The notes beneath the pieces were generated by a model that was not told the origin of the DNA, did no database searches, and worked only from the letters and a program-made list of their open reading frames with translations. Positions 1 through 8,469 of a stretch of 64,000 bases of DNA are shown here, piece by piece. How positions within the stretch are numbered: position 1 is the first letter of the stretch; every line of letters begins with the position of its first letter. Source of the stretch: an uncultured Sulfurimonas sp. (GTDB taxonomy: Bacteria > Campylobacterota > Campylobacteria > Campylobacterales > Sulfurimonadaceae); the NCBI RefSeq assembly GCF_963662755.1, contig NZ_OY759725.1, forward strand, positions 1,191,781 through 1,255,780. Direction: 5' to 3'. A program made the position numbers and the translations under genes.

Positions 1-1200
1 AAGCTCATTAAAAATATCTATAGCATTTTGATCAGTTGGATAAGGTTTTCCTGCCCAGATAATCTGTATAGGCATCTCTGTATTATTTATAAGTTTTACA
101 AAACGTTCAAAATCATACTTTAAAAGACCTGGTCGCTTATACTCTGCAAAACGTCTAGCCCAAACTATTGTTAAAACTTCTGGATCAAACATTTTTCCAG
201 TTTGGTCAGCTACTGTATCAAAAAGTAATTTTTTAAGATGTTTTTTACGAGCTATAACTTGATAATCTTCATGCTCATCAAGTGCTCTAATGATTGTTTT
301 ATCTGTCCAGAATTTTTTGTTTTGAGCATTTGTAATAGAGATGATTTCACATCTATTTTCTACATCTGCCCACATTTTATTTGCTACTTTTGCATGTATT
401 TTTGAAACTGCATTAGAGATTTTTGCACTACGAAGAGCGCCTACTGTTATAGAGAAAGTGTCACTATGCTCCATTGCGCTAATTTCACGAACTTTCTCAA
501 GAGAGAGTCCATTAAAAAATCCCATCTTATGTAATAAGTTTATATTACGCTCTTCATTTCCAGCTTTTTCAGGGGTGTGAGTTGTAAAAACAACGTGTTT
601 TTTTAATTCATCAATATTTTGATATTTGTCATAAAGTTTATAAACTAAAGGCAGTGCATGCCCCTCATTCATATGATATATATCTATCTTTTGATTTAAT
701 GCTTCGAGTATTTTTACTCCACCTTGACCCAAAACAATCTGCTGAGCGATGCGAATATTTTCATCATCATCATATAGTCTATGTGTAATAGTTCGTGAGA
801 GATAATCATTTTCTTCAACATCAGTTGAGAGTAAAATCATTGGTGCTGTTCCATAAACATCACAACGCAGTAAAAAACCCTTAACTACAACATCATTATC
901 ATGGATTTTTACAGTAGCAGATACATCAAGTTCTTCTAAAAAGTAGTATGTTTTACGTGTATATTGTGCTCTTAGTGTATTATCTTCATTTCGTGATTGA
1001 TCATAATAACCAAAACTCCAAAGCATCCCTACACCAATAACATTTTGCTTAAGGTCATAAGCACTTCTCATATGTGAACCCGCCAAAAAACCTAAGCCTC
1101 CTGAATATATTTTCAAAGACTGGTCAATTGCAAACTCCATAGAAAAGTAAGCTACACTTGTGCTGTATTTTTCATTTATATGATATGGAAATAGATTCAT
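1..1200 (-). CDS. Alpha-glucan (glycogen/starch) phosphorylase, 3' part outside window
   Basis: Reading the minus strand from the ATG at 1200 gives an open frame to the window edge, so about 400 N-terminal residues are present and the C-terminal end is missing. The protein opens with MNLFPYHIN and has the alpha-glucan phosphorylase hallmarks SMEFAI, YSGGLGFLAGSH and HMNEGHA. These belong to the short phosphorylase / GT35 family, which releases glucose-1-phosphate from storage glucan in the cytoplasm. An AGGAA ribosome site precedes the start. The gene begins 14 bp after the pgi stop, so the pair is probably one sugar-phosphate operon. The PLP-binding lysine region lies outside the window and could not be checked. 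Confidence 0.85.
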   Translation of the reverse strand, partial: MNLFPYHINEKYSTSVAYFSMEFAIDQSLKIYSGGLGFLAGSHMRSAYDLKQNVIGVGMLWSFGYYDQSRNEDNTLRAQYTRKTYYFLEELDVSATVKIHDNDVVVKGFLLRCDVYGTAPMILLSTDVEENDYLSRTITHRLYDDDENIRIAQQIVLGQGGVKILEALNQKIDIYHMNEGHALPLVYKLYDKYQNIDELKKHVVFTTHTPEKAGNEERNINLLHKMGFFNGLSLEKVREISAMEHSDTFSITVGALRSAKISNAVSKIHAKVANKMWADVENRCEIISITNAQNKKFWTDKTIIRALDEHEDYQVIARKKHLKKLLFDTVADQTGKMFDPEVLTIVWARRFAEYKRPGLLKYDFERFVKLINNTEMPIQIIWAGKPYPTDQNAIDIFNEL

Positions 1201-1214
1201 AATAATTCCTAGTT

Positions 1215-2456
1215 TTATTTTTTTAATTTTTTATTTAATATAGTTTTGCCAAGCTCAACGCCAGGTTGATTGTAAGTATTTACCATCAACATTGCACCCA
1301 TCAAAGAAGTTAAAAGTTCATAATAAACAATAATCGCACCAATATTTTCAGGTATAACTTTGTCCATAGTTATAGCATCTACACTAACTCCGGACTCTAT
1401 AAGACTTTGCATTGTTGCACTGCATTGAGCATTTATAAGAGTATTGAAACTTTTATTGTTTATAAAGTCAGTTTTTTCAATCGCATATAGTGAAATATCA
1501 GGAACTCTCAAACCATTATCTACATCTTCAATACTTATAAAAGTAACCGTCTTATCTCTAGATCCTTCTACTATAAGCTGTAAAAAAGAGTGTTGATCTA
1601 TAGAACCGATTAAGCCAATAGGAGTCAAACCAACTCTTTTACCATTAACATTAATCTTGCCTAGTGATTCACCCCAAAGTTGCACATACCACTTAGTTAA
1701 AGCTTCAAGATGGTCTGCATAAGAAAAAAGAACATTAATATTTTCACTTTTAGAATTTGCATAAATATTATAAGCTTTTTCAAGTAGATGATTTTCTTTG
1801 CCATCAAAAAAACGCTCTATAAAATTTTCTGCACCCTTTAAAAGATTTTTCATATCATACCCAGCCATCTCAAGAGGTACTACACCAACTGCACTAAGTA
1901 CAGAAAAACGTCCTCCTACATTATCTGGGATATTGAACTCTCTAAGTTGATGATGTTTTGCAAACTTTGACAAAACAGAGTCTTTGTCTGTTATGATAAA
2001 AACTCTCTCTCTATCAACTCCATCAAGATCAAGGTCGCATCTGCTGATAATTGTTTTAAAAATTGATGTTGTTTCTATAGTTGCGCCAGACTTGGATATA
2101 ACAAAAAAACAAGCTTTATCTCTTTTTATGCGCAAGAGTTGCTCACTTATTGTCACAGGATCAGAGTTTTCAAAGTAAAGAATTTCTTTAGCATCTGCTA
2201 TATAAGGACGCAAAATAGAGTCTATAGCTTTAATGCCTAAAGAAGAACCACCAATCCCCATAACGACGATCTGCTCAAACTTACTACTATCTATATTTTT
2301 TAAAGCTTCTATATGAGTTAAAGAGTGTTTTGGTAACTTATAATAACCTACGCTATCACTATTCATCTCATCTTCAATGATATTCATAGCACCTTTAATC
2401 ATACATTCACGCTCTAGTGATTTATCTGCACTAGAAAAACTTTCAAATTTTAGCAC
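1215..2456 (-). CDS. pgi: Glucose-6-phosphate isomerase
   Basis: This cytoplasmic enzyme interconverts glucose-6-phosphate and fructose-6-phosphate in gluconeogenesis and glycolysis. At 413 residues it is the short form usual in Campylobacterota rather than the ~550-residue enterobacterial form. It shows the sugar-phosphate-binding loop GIGGSS (residues 67-72), the PGI signature VGGRFSVLS, the catalytic-region VEGSRDKT, and a C-terminal QPGVELGK that matches PGI signature 2. It is followed at 14 bp by the phosphorylase gene. The pairing suggests storage-glucan turnover, because the phosphorylase product enters metabolism through glucose-6-phosphate. Confidence 0.95.
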   Translation of the reverse strand: MLKFESFSSADKSLERECMIKGAMNIIEDEMNSDSVGYYKLPKHSLTHIEALKNIDSSKFEQIVVMGIGGSSLGIKAIDSILRPYIADAKEILYFENSDPVTISEQLLRIKRDKACFFVISKSGATIETTSIFKTIISRCDLDLDGVDRERVFIITDKDSVLSKFAKHHQLREFNIPDNVGGRFSVLSAVGVVPLEMAGYDMKNLLKGAENFIERFFDGKENHLLEKAYNIYANSKSENINVLFSYADHLEALTKWYVQLWGESLGKINVNGKRVGLTPIGLIGSIDQHSFLQLIVEGSRDKTVTFISIEDVDNGLRVPDISLYAIEKTDFINNKSFNTLINAQCSATMQSLIESGVSVDAITMDKVIPENIGAIIVYYELLTSLMGAMLMVNTYNQPGVELGKTILNKKLKK

Positions 2457-2575
2457 TATTCATCTCCATATATTTAAATAACTTATAAATCTCAATACCA
2501 TAATATCATTATAAAAAACGATATTGTGTTATTAACTAATTATATCGACTATGCTATGAAAAATATATTAAGATT

Positions 2576-3205
2576 TTATTCCTCTGTTTTTTGAGCAGAT
2601 TTTTTATACAAAATGTACCCACCAGCGATTAAAAGCAATAGAGCTAAAAGTATCTCAAGAATATAATCTTTATCTTGTTCTAAAACTATATTTTCTATTG
2701 TAACTTCTTCTTTTATCTCTTGAGATTCACTCTCTTGAACTTTTGGTTTTTCAACTTTAACTTCTTCATGGACTTCACTCTCTTTAACTTTCACATCTTC
2801 TATAATTTCTTTTATAGCTTCTTCTATAGCTTTAGGTTTTTCTTCTTCTATCTCTTCTATCTCTTTTCTAACAATTACCTCAGCTATCTCTATTTTTTGC
2901 CCATTATCTAGCACATAAGCATCATCATAATATTTTTCTAAGGCTCTAAGTGTTCTTAACAATTGTACATAACTTGTAAAAGGAAAAAGAGAGACTGCAT
3001 TGTACTCACCCATTTTTTTTAGTTCTGTTTGTATTGAATTTTTATCTATAAGTTTTGAGAGTTTCTCATCATTCAATATGCGGTTATTTAATCTTACCAA
3101 TGCATTTGAAGCATAATTATCTTGAACAAAACTCCCTACTATTATCTGCTTTTCATTTGAAAAAAGCATCACCGTTAACGTAAGCATTAAAAATACTAAC
3201 TTCAT
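2576..3205 (-). CDS. SPOR-like, glutamate/lysine-rich, membrane-anchored protein
   Basis: The 209-residue protein starts with a hydrophobic signal-like segment (residues 1-16). A region of about 90 residues follows (IIVGSF, then FTSYVQLLRTLRALEKYY) that resembles a SPOR or sporulation-related repeat. Next comes a Glu/Lys/Val-rich linker (about 107-165), then a single transmembrane helix near 180-200 (LEILLALLLLIAGGYILY) and a short basic tail. The layout suggests an exported domain tethered to the membrane. The SPOR assignment is by eye only and no enzymatic residues are visible. It is 11 bp downstream of a GAF-domain gene and may be cotranscribed with it. Confidence 0.55.
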   Translation of the reverse strand: MKLVFLMLTLTVMLFSNEKQIIVGSFVQDNYASNALVRLNNRILNDEKLSKLIDKNSIQTELKKMGEYNAVSLFPFTSYVQLLRTLRALEKYYDDAYVLDNGQKIEIAEVIVRKEIEEIEEEKPKAIEEAIKEIIEDVKVKESEVHEEVKVEKPKVQESESQEIKEEVTIENIVLEQDKDYILEILLALLLLIAGGYILYKKSAQKTEE

Positions 3206-3216
3206 ACACCACTCCT

Positions 3217-3726
3217 TTATTTGTTGTCTTTGCCTTCAATCAAGCAAAGATTTATAAGTTCTAAATACCCACTTATATAATGAGAAAAAAATACCATAAA
3301 CTTAATATCTTCATCATCAAAACCACCCTCTTTATTTAAGAGTTGAAGCACCCCAATAATCTCTCTTTTTGAGTTAAAAATAGGTGCAGTAACTATATTT
3401 TTTGTAAGATATCCACTCTCTTTATCAATATCTGGCAAAAAATGAGGATTTGTATATGGATTGTTTTCTATAATTGGTTTTTTCTCTTTTATGGTATTTC
3501 CTGCTAGACCTTTATCTGCTGAGATAACAATCTTTTTTATACCATCTGCAAGCGTTGTCCAAAGTTCATTTTTTTGCACATTATAGATATAAATCGAGCA
3601 TCTATGCGCTCCTATAACTTCTTTTGCATACTTTGCTATACGAGGCAAACCCTTTTCATAAGAAGTATCATCCAATAAATCTCTTCCAAAATTAGCAAGT
3701 TTTTTATATATATACTCATACTTCAT
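3217..3726 (-). CDS. GAF-domain protein
   Basis: The protein of about 169 residues is almost entirely one GAF domain (residues 15-160). The markers are AHRCSIYIYN, ADKGLAGNTIKEKKPIIENNPY, and NIVTAPIFNSKREIIGVLQLLNK, typical of small-molecule-sensing GAF modules. No output domain is attached, so it may act through a partner. I place the start at the ATG at 3726 because the AAGGGA ribosome site is well spaced for it; an in-frame GTG lies one codon upstream. The ligand is not deducible. Stand-alone GAF proteins include methionine-R-sulfoxide reductases (fRMsr), but I do not see the expected catalytic cysteine set here. Confidence 0.8.
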   Translation of the reverse strand: MKYEYIYKKLANFGRDLLDDTSYEKGLPRIAKYAKEVIGAHRCSIYIYNVQKNELWTTLADGIKKIVISADKGLAGNTIKEKKPIIENNPYTNPHFLPDIDKESGYLTKNIVTAPIFNSKREIIGVLQLLNKEGGFDDEDIKFMVFFSHYISGYLELINLCLIEGKDNK

Positions 3727-3767
3727 CACAGTTCCCTTAGCTATTGTTTAATCAAACAATTATAGTG

Positions 3768-3773
3768 TAAAAT
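3768..3773 (+). promoter_or_regulatory. Putative -10 box for arsC
   Basis: TAAAAT preceded by AGTG, 21 bp before the arsC ATG, with AT-rich upstream DNA and an AAAAGGAA ribosome site between. This fits Campylobacterota sigma-70 promoters, which depend mainly on the -10 element. Confidence 0.4.
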
Positions 3774-3794
3774 ACACAAAAAAAAGGAATTTCT

Positions 3795-4148
3795 ATGTAT
3801 CAAGTAACAATTTGGCACAATCCAAGATGCTCAAAATCACGCGAGGCATTGTCTATTTTGCAAGAGAGCGGATGCGAAAAAGAAGTTATAAAATATCTTG
3901 AAGTTAAACCAACAAAAGATGAAATAACTACAGCACTAACTATGCTTGGAATGAATCCAAAAGAACTTATGAGAACAAAAGAGGAACTTTACAAAGAGTT
4001 AGATTTAATTAATGAATATGATTATGACAAACTAGTAGATGCAATGGTAGAAAACCCAATACTTATAGAGAGACCTGTGATTTTTAAAGATGGAAAAGCA
4101 ATTATAGGAAGACCGACTTCTATAATTGCTAAATTTTTAGCGAGCTAA
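3795..4148 (+). CDS. arsC: ArsC-family arsenate reductase (thioredoxin-fold)
   Basis: The 117-residue ArsC/Spx-family protein has the active-site loop WHNPRCSKS with the catalytic cysteine at residue 12. The conserved C-terminal segment RPVIFKDGKAIIGRP carries arginines that bind arsenate in glutaredoxin-dependent ArsC. It would reduce arsenate to arsenite in the cytoplasm. No arsB, acr3 or arsR gene lies nearby, so it is an orphan copy, and a YffB-like reductase of another substrate is possible. The start follows a good AAAAGGAA site. The gene ends in a hairpin shared with the convergent gene. Confidence 0.85.
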   Translation: MYQVTIWHNPRCSKSREALSILQESGCEKEVIKYLEVKPTKDEITTALTMLGMNPKELMRTKEELYKELDLINEYDYDKLVDAMVENPILIERPVIFKDGKAIIGRPTSIIAKFLAS

Positions 4149-4169
4149 AGAGTTTTATACCTCTTTAGC
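4144..4169. terminator. Bidirectional hairpin between convergent genes
   Basis: A perfect 9-bp stem, GCTAAAGAG pairing with CTCTTTAGC around an 8-nt loop, overlaps the arsC stop codon and the last codons of the minus-strand NifU-like gene. T-runs are weak on both sides, so termination strength is uncertain. Confidence 0.5.
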
Positions 4170-4703
4170 CTTTTGGACAAAAGTACAATCTCCACTTGAG
4201 TATGGACAAGTTTTAGCTATGCTCATTTCAAACTGTTCTTCTTCAATGCCCTCTTGTTTACGATCATAATGACGCATCGCTGCTCTAAAAGATGTAAGTA
4301 CCATATTTGCACTATCTTGATGATCCGTTGATATATGCTCAACTTGTTCACCCTCAGGCTTTGTAGTGTCTATTTTTGGAGGTGCTATATTTGCGTAAGC
4401 ATCTTGGAGGTCTTGCTCTAATCCAAGTACAGTTACTAAAACTTCTGATATTGGCTGACCTTTTATCATCTCAGTAAGAAGTGAACCAAGAGTAGCGGCA
4501 TCTTGAGTAGCTGAATTTGTTCCAAACTTTACATCTAAAATATGAGAACTATCTCTTTTTATATACATAATCACATAAGTTTTTGTAGCATTGTCTATTC
4601 CCATACCAACACAGTCTGCATCTTCGAGTTTACCGTAATTTTCAGGTTGCATCATGTGTCTGCCTATCTCTGCTTGGAGCTCTACTTCTTCTTTGTTTTG
4701 CAT
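4155..4703 (-). CDS. NifU/IscU N-terminal-like protein lacking scaffold cysteines
   Basis: The 182-residue protein follows the IscU/NifU N-terminal fold. It has an N-terminal helix ending in PENYGKLEDA, then VKFGTNSATQDAATLGSLLTEMIKG, then ANMVLTSFRAAM. At the three positions where scaffolds carry Fe-S ligands (ACGD, YGCGSA, HCSILA), this protein has no cysteine. It keeps one Cys at residue 31 and a C-terminal CPYSSGDC pair. It is therefore unlikely to be a classical cluster scaffold, and its role is unknown. It is the last gene of an apparent operon with dCMP deaminase (10-bp gap) and a SurA-like chaperone. A true NifU is encoded at 50201-51175. Confidence 0.75.
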   Translation of the reverse strand: MQNKEEVELQAEIGRHMMQPENYGKLEDADCVGMGIDNATKTYVIMYIKRDSSHILDVKFGTNSATQDAATLGSLLTEMIKGQPISEVLVTVLGLEQDLQDAYANIAPPKIDTTKPEGEQVEHISTDHQDSANMVLTSFRAAMRHYDRKQEGIEEEQFEMSIAKTCPYSSGDCTFVQKAKEV

Positions 4704-4713
4704 TTTATTTCCT

Positions 4714-5157
4714 CTACTTTTTTGGAGTAAGTTTTTCTATACTTACTCCATTGTCTTTTATAAATTTTGAAATTGTCTCAGAGTGAGTATGTTCATACTC
4801 TTTTGCATAGACTATTCTTTTGATACCACTTGCTATAAGATTTTTACTACACTCGCTACATGGTTCAAGAGTTACAAATATAGAAGCATCTTCTATTGAG
4901 ATGCCCTTTCTTGCTGCCCAAATGATAGCATTCATCTCTGCGTGAATCTCATAAGTCTTTGACCACTCATGATGATCAGCAGTGTACTTACCATCCCAAT
5001 GATCGCAACAGTTGGTAAATCCAGCAGGTGTGCCGTTATAACCTGTACTTAAGATGCGACCATCTTTTACAATAACCGCACCAACTTGCTTAGATACGCA
5101 CTTAGAAGCTGTAGCTATCTCAAAAGCAATATTTATAAAATTCTCATCACTCAACAT
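4714..5157 (-). CDS. Deoxycytidylate (dCMP) deaminase family protein
   Basis: The 147-residue cytidine/deoxycytidylate deaminase-fold enzyme has the zinc site HAEMNAI (catalytic Glu next to the ligand His) and PCSECSKNLIASGI (two Cys ligands). An extra CCDHWDGKY insertion with Cys and His is typical of ComEB/dCMP deaminases, which carry a second metal site. It would convert dCMP to dUMP for thymidylate synthesis. Its start overlaps the 3' end of the SurA-like gene by 11 bp, which suggests translational coupling. The family assignment is firm; dCMP specificity is inferred from the insertion and length. Confidence 0.88.
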   Translation of the reverse strand: MLSDENFINIAFEIATASKCVSKQVGAVIVKDGRILSTGYNGTPAGFTNCCDHWDGKYTADHHEWSKTYEIHAEMNAIIWAARKGISIEDASIFVTLEPCSECSKNLIASGIKRIVYAKEYEHTHSETISKFIKDNGVSIEKLTPKK

Positions 5158-5983
5158 TTCTTATCATCTTTATATCTGCATTATGACGAAGTCTTGCAAA
5201 ATAATCTCCCAAAACTTCTTCTCTTTGTTCTGCCATTATCATATTGATAATTTGATTTTTTACACTCTCTATACCTGTCTCTTTTGCTGATTTTATCTCT
5301 TTTATATAAAAGCTCATATATCCGCCTTTACCATCAGGGACAGCAGGAGTAAAAGTATTTATAGGAGTTTTTTCTAGTAAAGATGCTAATTCTGGAGAGA
5401 TTCTATCATAAGGGAGTTCTTGCTCGTTACTTGTGATTTCAGGAGAGTAAAACATAGGATTATCTATCTTTTCTTGAAGCCTTTGTTGCTCTTTGGAGTG
5501 ATATATCACAACATTAAAACCACTTGGATGTGCAAAATCTTCTTTGTGCAATTTAAAATATGCTTTTATTTCATCTTCTGTGGGTTCAGAGAGTCCACTA
5601 TAAGCAATAGCCGAGTAAAGTTTTTGAGAAAGTAGTTTCTCTTTTATCTTCTCTTTTAACTCCTCTGAAGTCAAACCGCTAGAGTTTCTAACAGCCTCGT
5701 AAAACTCACTTACACTAAGTTTATTTCTTGCAGCTGTTTCTTTTATATCATCATAAACTTCGCCACTGCTAACAGAAATTTTTCTTTCACTTATCTCTTG
5801 ACTTTCAAGTGCTTTTCTTATTAATGTGTCTGTAGCTATCTTAGCATCTGAGCGCGATAGTTTCATCTCTTCTTTTATATCATAAAGAGTTATCGCGCTA
5901 CCCTTTACAACAACAGCTACACCATCAACTAGCTCTGCATTAAGTGTTAAAGCAAACATAATTGTTAAAAATATTTTATACAT
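5147..5983 (-). CDS. SurA-like periplasmic chaperone / peptidyl-prolyl isomerase
   Basis: The 278-residue protein has an N-terminal signal peptide (about residues 1-16, ending LNAE). A SurA N-terminal region follows (GVAVVVKGSAITLYDI, then SRSDA...LIRKALESQ), and then a parvulin-like segment with EDFAHPSGFNVV and PAVPDGKGGYMSFYI. The family folds outer-membrane proteins in the periplasm; relatives in Campylobacter include PEB4. The parvulin domain is short and degenerate, so isomerase activity is doubtful. It heads an operon with dCMP deaminase and the NifU-like gene, a combination with no obvious functional logic. Confidence 0.75.
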   Translation of the reverse strand: MYKIFLTIMFALTLNAELVDGVAVVVKGSAITLYDIKEEMKLSRSDAKIATDTLIRKALESQEISERKISVSSGEVYDDIKETAARNKLSVSEFYEAVRNSSGLTSEELKEKIKEKLLSQKLYSAIAYSGLSEPTEDEIKAYFKLHKEDFAHPSGFNVVIYHSKEQQRLQEKIDNPMFYSPEITSNEQELPYDRISPELASLLEKTPINTFTPAVPDGKGGYMSFYIKEIKSAKETGIESVKNQIINMIMAEQREEVLGDYFARLRHNADIKMIRNVE

Positions 5984-6049
5984 TAGTTATCCTGTAAAAT
6001 TAAAAAAAGCATTTTACCTCTTTTTAGCCAATAGTTGAATAAAAGAGTT

Positions 6050-7330
6050 TTATAGCTCTATAACTACCTTATTTCTACCTCTTTGTTTTGCTTTATACAA
6101 AGCTTTATCTGCTCTTTTAAATGTAGCGTTTGTATCTTCACCTACTATATACTTTGTAAAACCTATAGAGATTGTAATGTTTATATTTTCATTAATTTTG
6201 CACTCTTGTATGCTCATTCTTAGTTTTTGAGCTATCATTTGAGCTTCATTTAAGTCAATGTTTTTAAGCATTATCACAAACTCTTCTCCACCCCATCTAG
6301 CTATAACATCATTATCTCTGAGTTTGCTTTTAAGAGTTTGAGCTACTTTTTTTAGTACTTCATCGCCAACTTGATGCCCATAAGTGTCATTTATGACTTT
6401 AAAATTATCTATATCTGCTATAAGAATGGCAAAGTCCATATCTGCTTTTCTCTGTTTTTTTGAAATAGCACTCATCATTTCATCAAAATATCTACGATTA
6501 TTAAGCTGTGTAAGAGGGTCGGTTATATACAACTCTTCAAGAAGTTTTTTATTTGTTACATCTTGATAAACTGCATTAAACTCTATCAATTCATCATTTT
6601 TTGAAACTATAGGAGTTACTCTTATTTGAACCCATTTACTCTGCCCATCTCGTGTTTTATTTTCTATCTCTCCAGACCAAGGTTTGTTACTTAGTATAGT
6701 CTCCCAAAGTTCTTTATAAATAAATGTCGGCATTTCTCCACTCTTAAGAAGTCCAACTTTTTGACCTAAAAGCTCTTTTTTCTTATATCCAAAAAATTTA
6801 CAAAATAGACTACTTACATATGTGATTTTTCCATCTATATCAGTCTTAATTGTCATAATATTTTTATCAATAATATCTTTATCATCTTTAAGCACTTGAT
6901 TTAGCTTATTTACTTTAAGTATTTCATCTTTTAACCAAAGTTTTGTTTCATATAGATTACTAATATCATATACAGAAACCATTACTTTATTTTCTGCAAC
7001 CATGTATGGAGAGATTGTAACTTGCTGTTTCATAAAACTTAAGTCTGTTTTTGTAACCTTATCTCTAACTATGGATAAAAACATAGAACTTGAGTCATAA
7101 AAAGTAGGCGAATTTAACTTTAGTGCTGTGTTTATTTTGCGTTTAAAAATTCTACTGTCAATATCTGGATAAAAATCAACTAGGCTTTTACCAACTATTT
7201 CATCACTTGAAATTTGAGTATTTATGCTTAACCATCTATTCCAATATGAAACTATAAAATTACTGTCTATAACAAAGTGACCATTTTCAAGAGAGTCTAA
7301 AAGCAACTCTGGACATTTTAAACTTTCCAT
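6050..7330 (-). CDS. PAS-PAS-GGDEF diguanylate cyclase
   Basis: The 426-residue protein, with no transmembrane segment, carries PAS domains at about 10-125 (GHFVIDSNFIVSYWN) and 155-260 (DIDGKITYVSSLFCKFFGY, then KTRDGQSKWVQIRVTP). A C-terminal GGDEF domain has an intact RWGGEEF active site. An RxxD inhibitory site (RDND) lies five residues before the GGEEF, so product inhibition by c-di-GMP is expected. It would make c-di-GMP from two GTP in the cytoplasm. The start codon overlaps the stop of the upstream CheC-family gene by one base, linking chemotaxis-type phosphatase and c-di-GMP functions in one operon. Confidence 0.9.
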   Translation of the reverse strand: MESLKCPELLLDSLENGHFVIDSNFIVSYWNRWLSINTQISSDEIVGKSLVDFYPDIDSRIFKRKINTALKLNSPTFYDSSSMFLSIVRDKVTKTDLSFMKQQVTISPYMVAENKVMVSVYDISNLYETKLWLKDEILKVNKLNQVLKDDKDIIDKNIMTIKTDIDGKITYVSSLFCKFFGYKKKELLGQKVGLLKSGEMPTFIYKELWETILSNKPWSGEIENKTRDGQSKWVQIRVTPIVSKNDELIEFNAVYQDVTNKKLLEELYITDPLTQLNNRRYFDEMMSAISKKQRKADMDFAILIADIDNFKVINDTYGHQVGDEVLKKVAQTLKSKLRDNDVIARWGGEEFVIMLKNIDLNEAQMIAQKLRMSIQECKINENINITISIGFTKYIVGEDTNATFKRADKALYKAKQRGRNKVVIEL

Positions 7331-7944
7331 TAAGAGTACATTTCTTTTATTTTTTCGTCTATTAACTCTTTGAGTCTAACAATTGCTTGGTTTTTTGTAA
7401 GTATAAAAATATGTGCAGATATATTTTGATTTTTAAATTCCATCTCTGTGCTAACAACAATTATCTTAGAGTAAGTTGTAATTTCATCTTTGCATATTGC
7501 ATTGGAAATTTTGTTAAAGCTACAAGAAGGAGCAAAAAACTGGACTTGAATATTTAATTCTTGAGTTAAACGACTTATGATTGAAGATGTGACTATATTT
7601 GTAAGTTCCATAACTGCATCTGTAATGTCACTTTTTAAACATTCATTTTGATTATAAAGATATGAACCTAAGTTTTTAGCCGATTCATCACTTACTATAA
7701 AAACACACTCTCCGCCAAATTTACCAGCAAAAAGTTGCTTTGCAACATAATAGTTAAGTTTATTATCTAAATTCTCAACTATAATATTTTGTAATTCACT
7801 TGTATTTCTTATAGATATTTTTGGAATATGCATCGTGCCAAATGCATCTAAAAGTTCTGCTACATGTAATGTTGCTTCACCGAGTGATATATTCATAAAC
7901 TCTTTTAGAGTTTCTATTTGGTCTGTGTTAAATGTTGCACTCAA
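7330..7944 (-). CDS. CheC-family CheY-phosphate phosphatase
   Basis: The 204-residue protein resembles CheC/CheX/FliY phosphatases. Two pseudo-symmetric copies of the ExxN catalytic motif are visible: EFMNISLGEA near residues 15-25 and MELTNIVTSS near 111-120. In CheC these dephosphorylate CheY-P. Both sites look intact. It sits between a single-domain response regulator (15 bp upstream) and a PAS-GGDEF protein (overlapping by 1 bp). The likely substrate is therefore the adjacent CheY-like protein, though the CheY of the 13-27 kb che cluster is also possible. Confidence 0.8.
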   Translation of the reverse strand: MSATFNTDQIETLKEFMNISLGEATLHVAELLDAFGTMHIPKISIRNTSELQNIIVENLDNKLNYYVAKQLFAGKFGGECVFIVSDESAKNLGSYLYNQNECLKSDITDAVMELTNIVTSSIISRLTQELNIQVQFFAPSCSFNKISNAICKDEITTYSKIIVVSTEMEFKNQNISAHIFILTKNQAIVRLKELIDEKIKEMYS

Positions 7945-7958
7945 AAATCAATTACCTT

Positions 7959-8321
7959 TTATACTATTAAATCATTCATAAAAATATTTTGCATTTTTTC
8001 ATCATTGATTGGTTTTGAACACATATTCTTAGCACCAAGATCTAAAACTCTCTGTCTTGCTTCTGGCTGAATATCTGCACTTACGACTATTACTTGAGCA
8101 TCTGCATCTACTTTCATAATCTCTTCTAAAGCTTCATAACCATCCATAATAGGCATAGTAAGGTCTAAAAAAACTACACTTGGTTTCTCTTTTTTAAACA
8201 TTTCTAAACCAATTGCACCATTTTGAGCTTCAAAAAATTCTGCTGAAGGTTCAACCCCTTCTACTGTTCTCATTAGCAAAAATCTTGCTAATTTGGAATC
8301 ATCTACGACTAATATTTTCAA
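7959..8321 (-). CDS. CheY-like single-domain response regulator
   Basis: The 120-residue stand-alone receiver has the acidic pair VVDDS (residues 6-9), phospho-acceptor Asp53 in FLDLTMP, a switch serine in VIVVSAD, and Lys in CSKPI. It has no output domain. It is the first gene of an operon with a CheC-family phosphatase and a diguanylate cyclase, which probably act on or with it. A cognate kinase is not next to it. Confidence 0.9.
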   Translation of the reverse strand: MKILVVDDSKLARFLLMRTVEGVEPSAEFFEAQNGAIGLEMFKKEKPSVVFLDLTMPIMDGYEALEEIMKVDADAQVIVVSADIQPEARQRVLDLGAKNMCSKPINDEKMQNIFMNDLIV

Positions 8322-8436
8322 ATTTTAAACCTTATTTTTATTAAAAAAACATAACTATCGCTTATTTTAACACAATAACTATAAGAACTTGATTGTTAAA
8401 AAACAATTTTTTACCCATCTTTAACAAAAATTTGTC

Positions 8437-8442
8437 TAAAAT
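8437..8442 (+). promoter_or_regulatory. Putative -10 box for gltX
   Basis: TAAAAT lies 28 bp upstream of the gltX ATG in AT-rich DNA. It is followed by an AAAAGG ribosome site seven bases before the start. The leader layout is nearly identical to that in front of the DUF234 gene at 30273. Confidence 0.4.
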
Positions 8443-8469
8443 TCAAATACTAAAATAAAAGGCTCTTTC

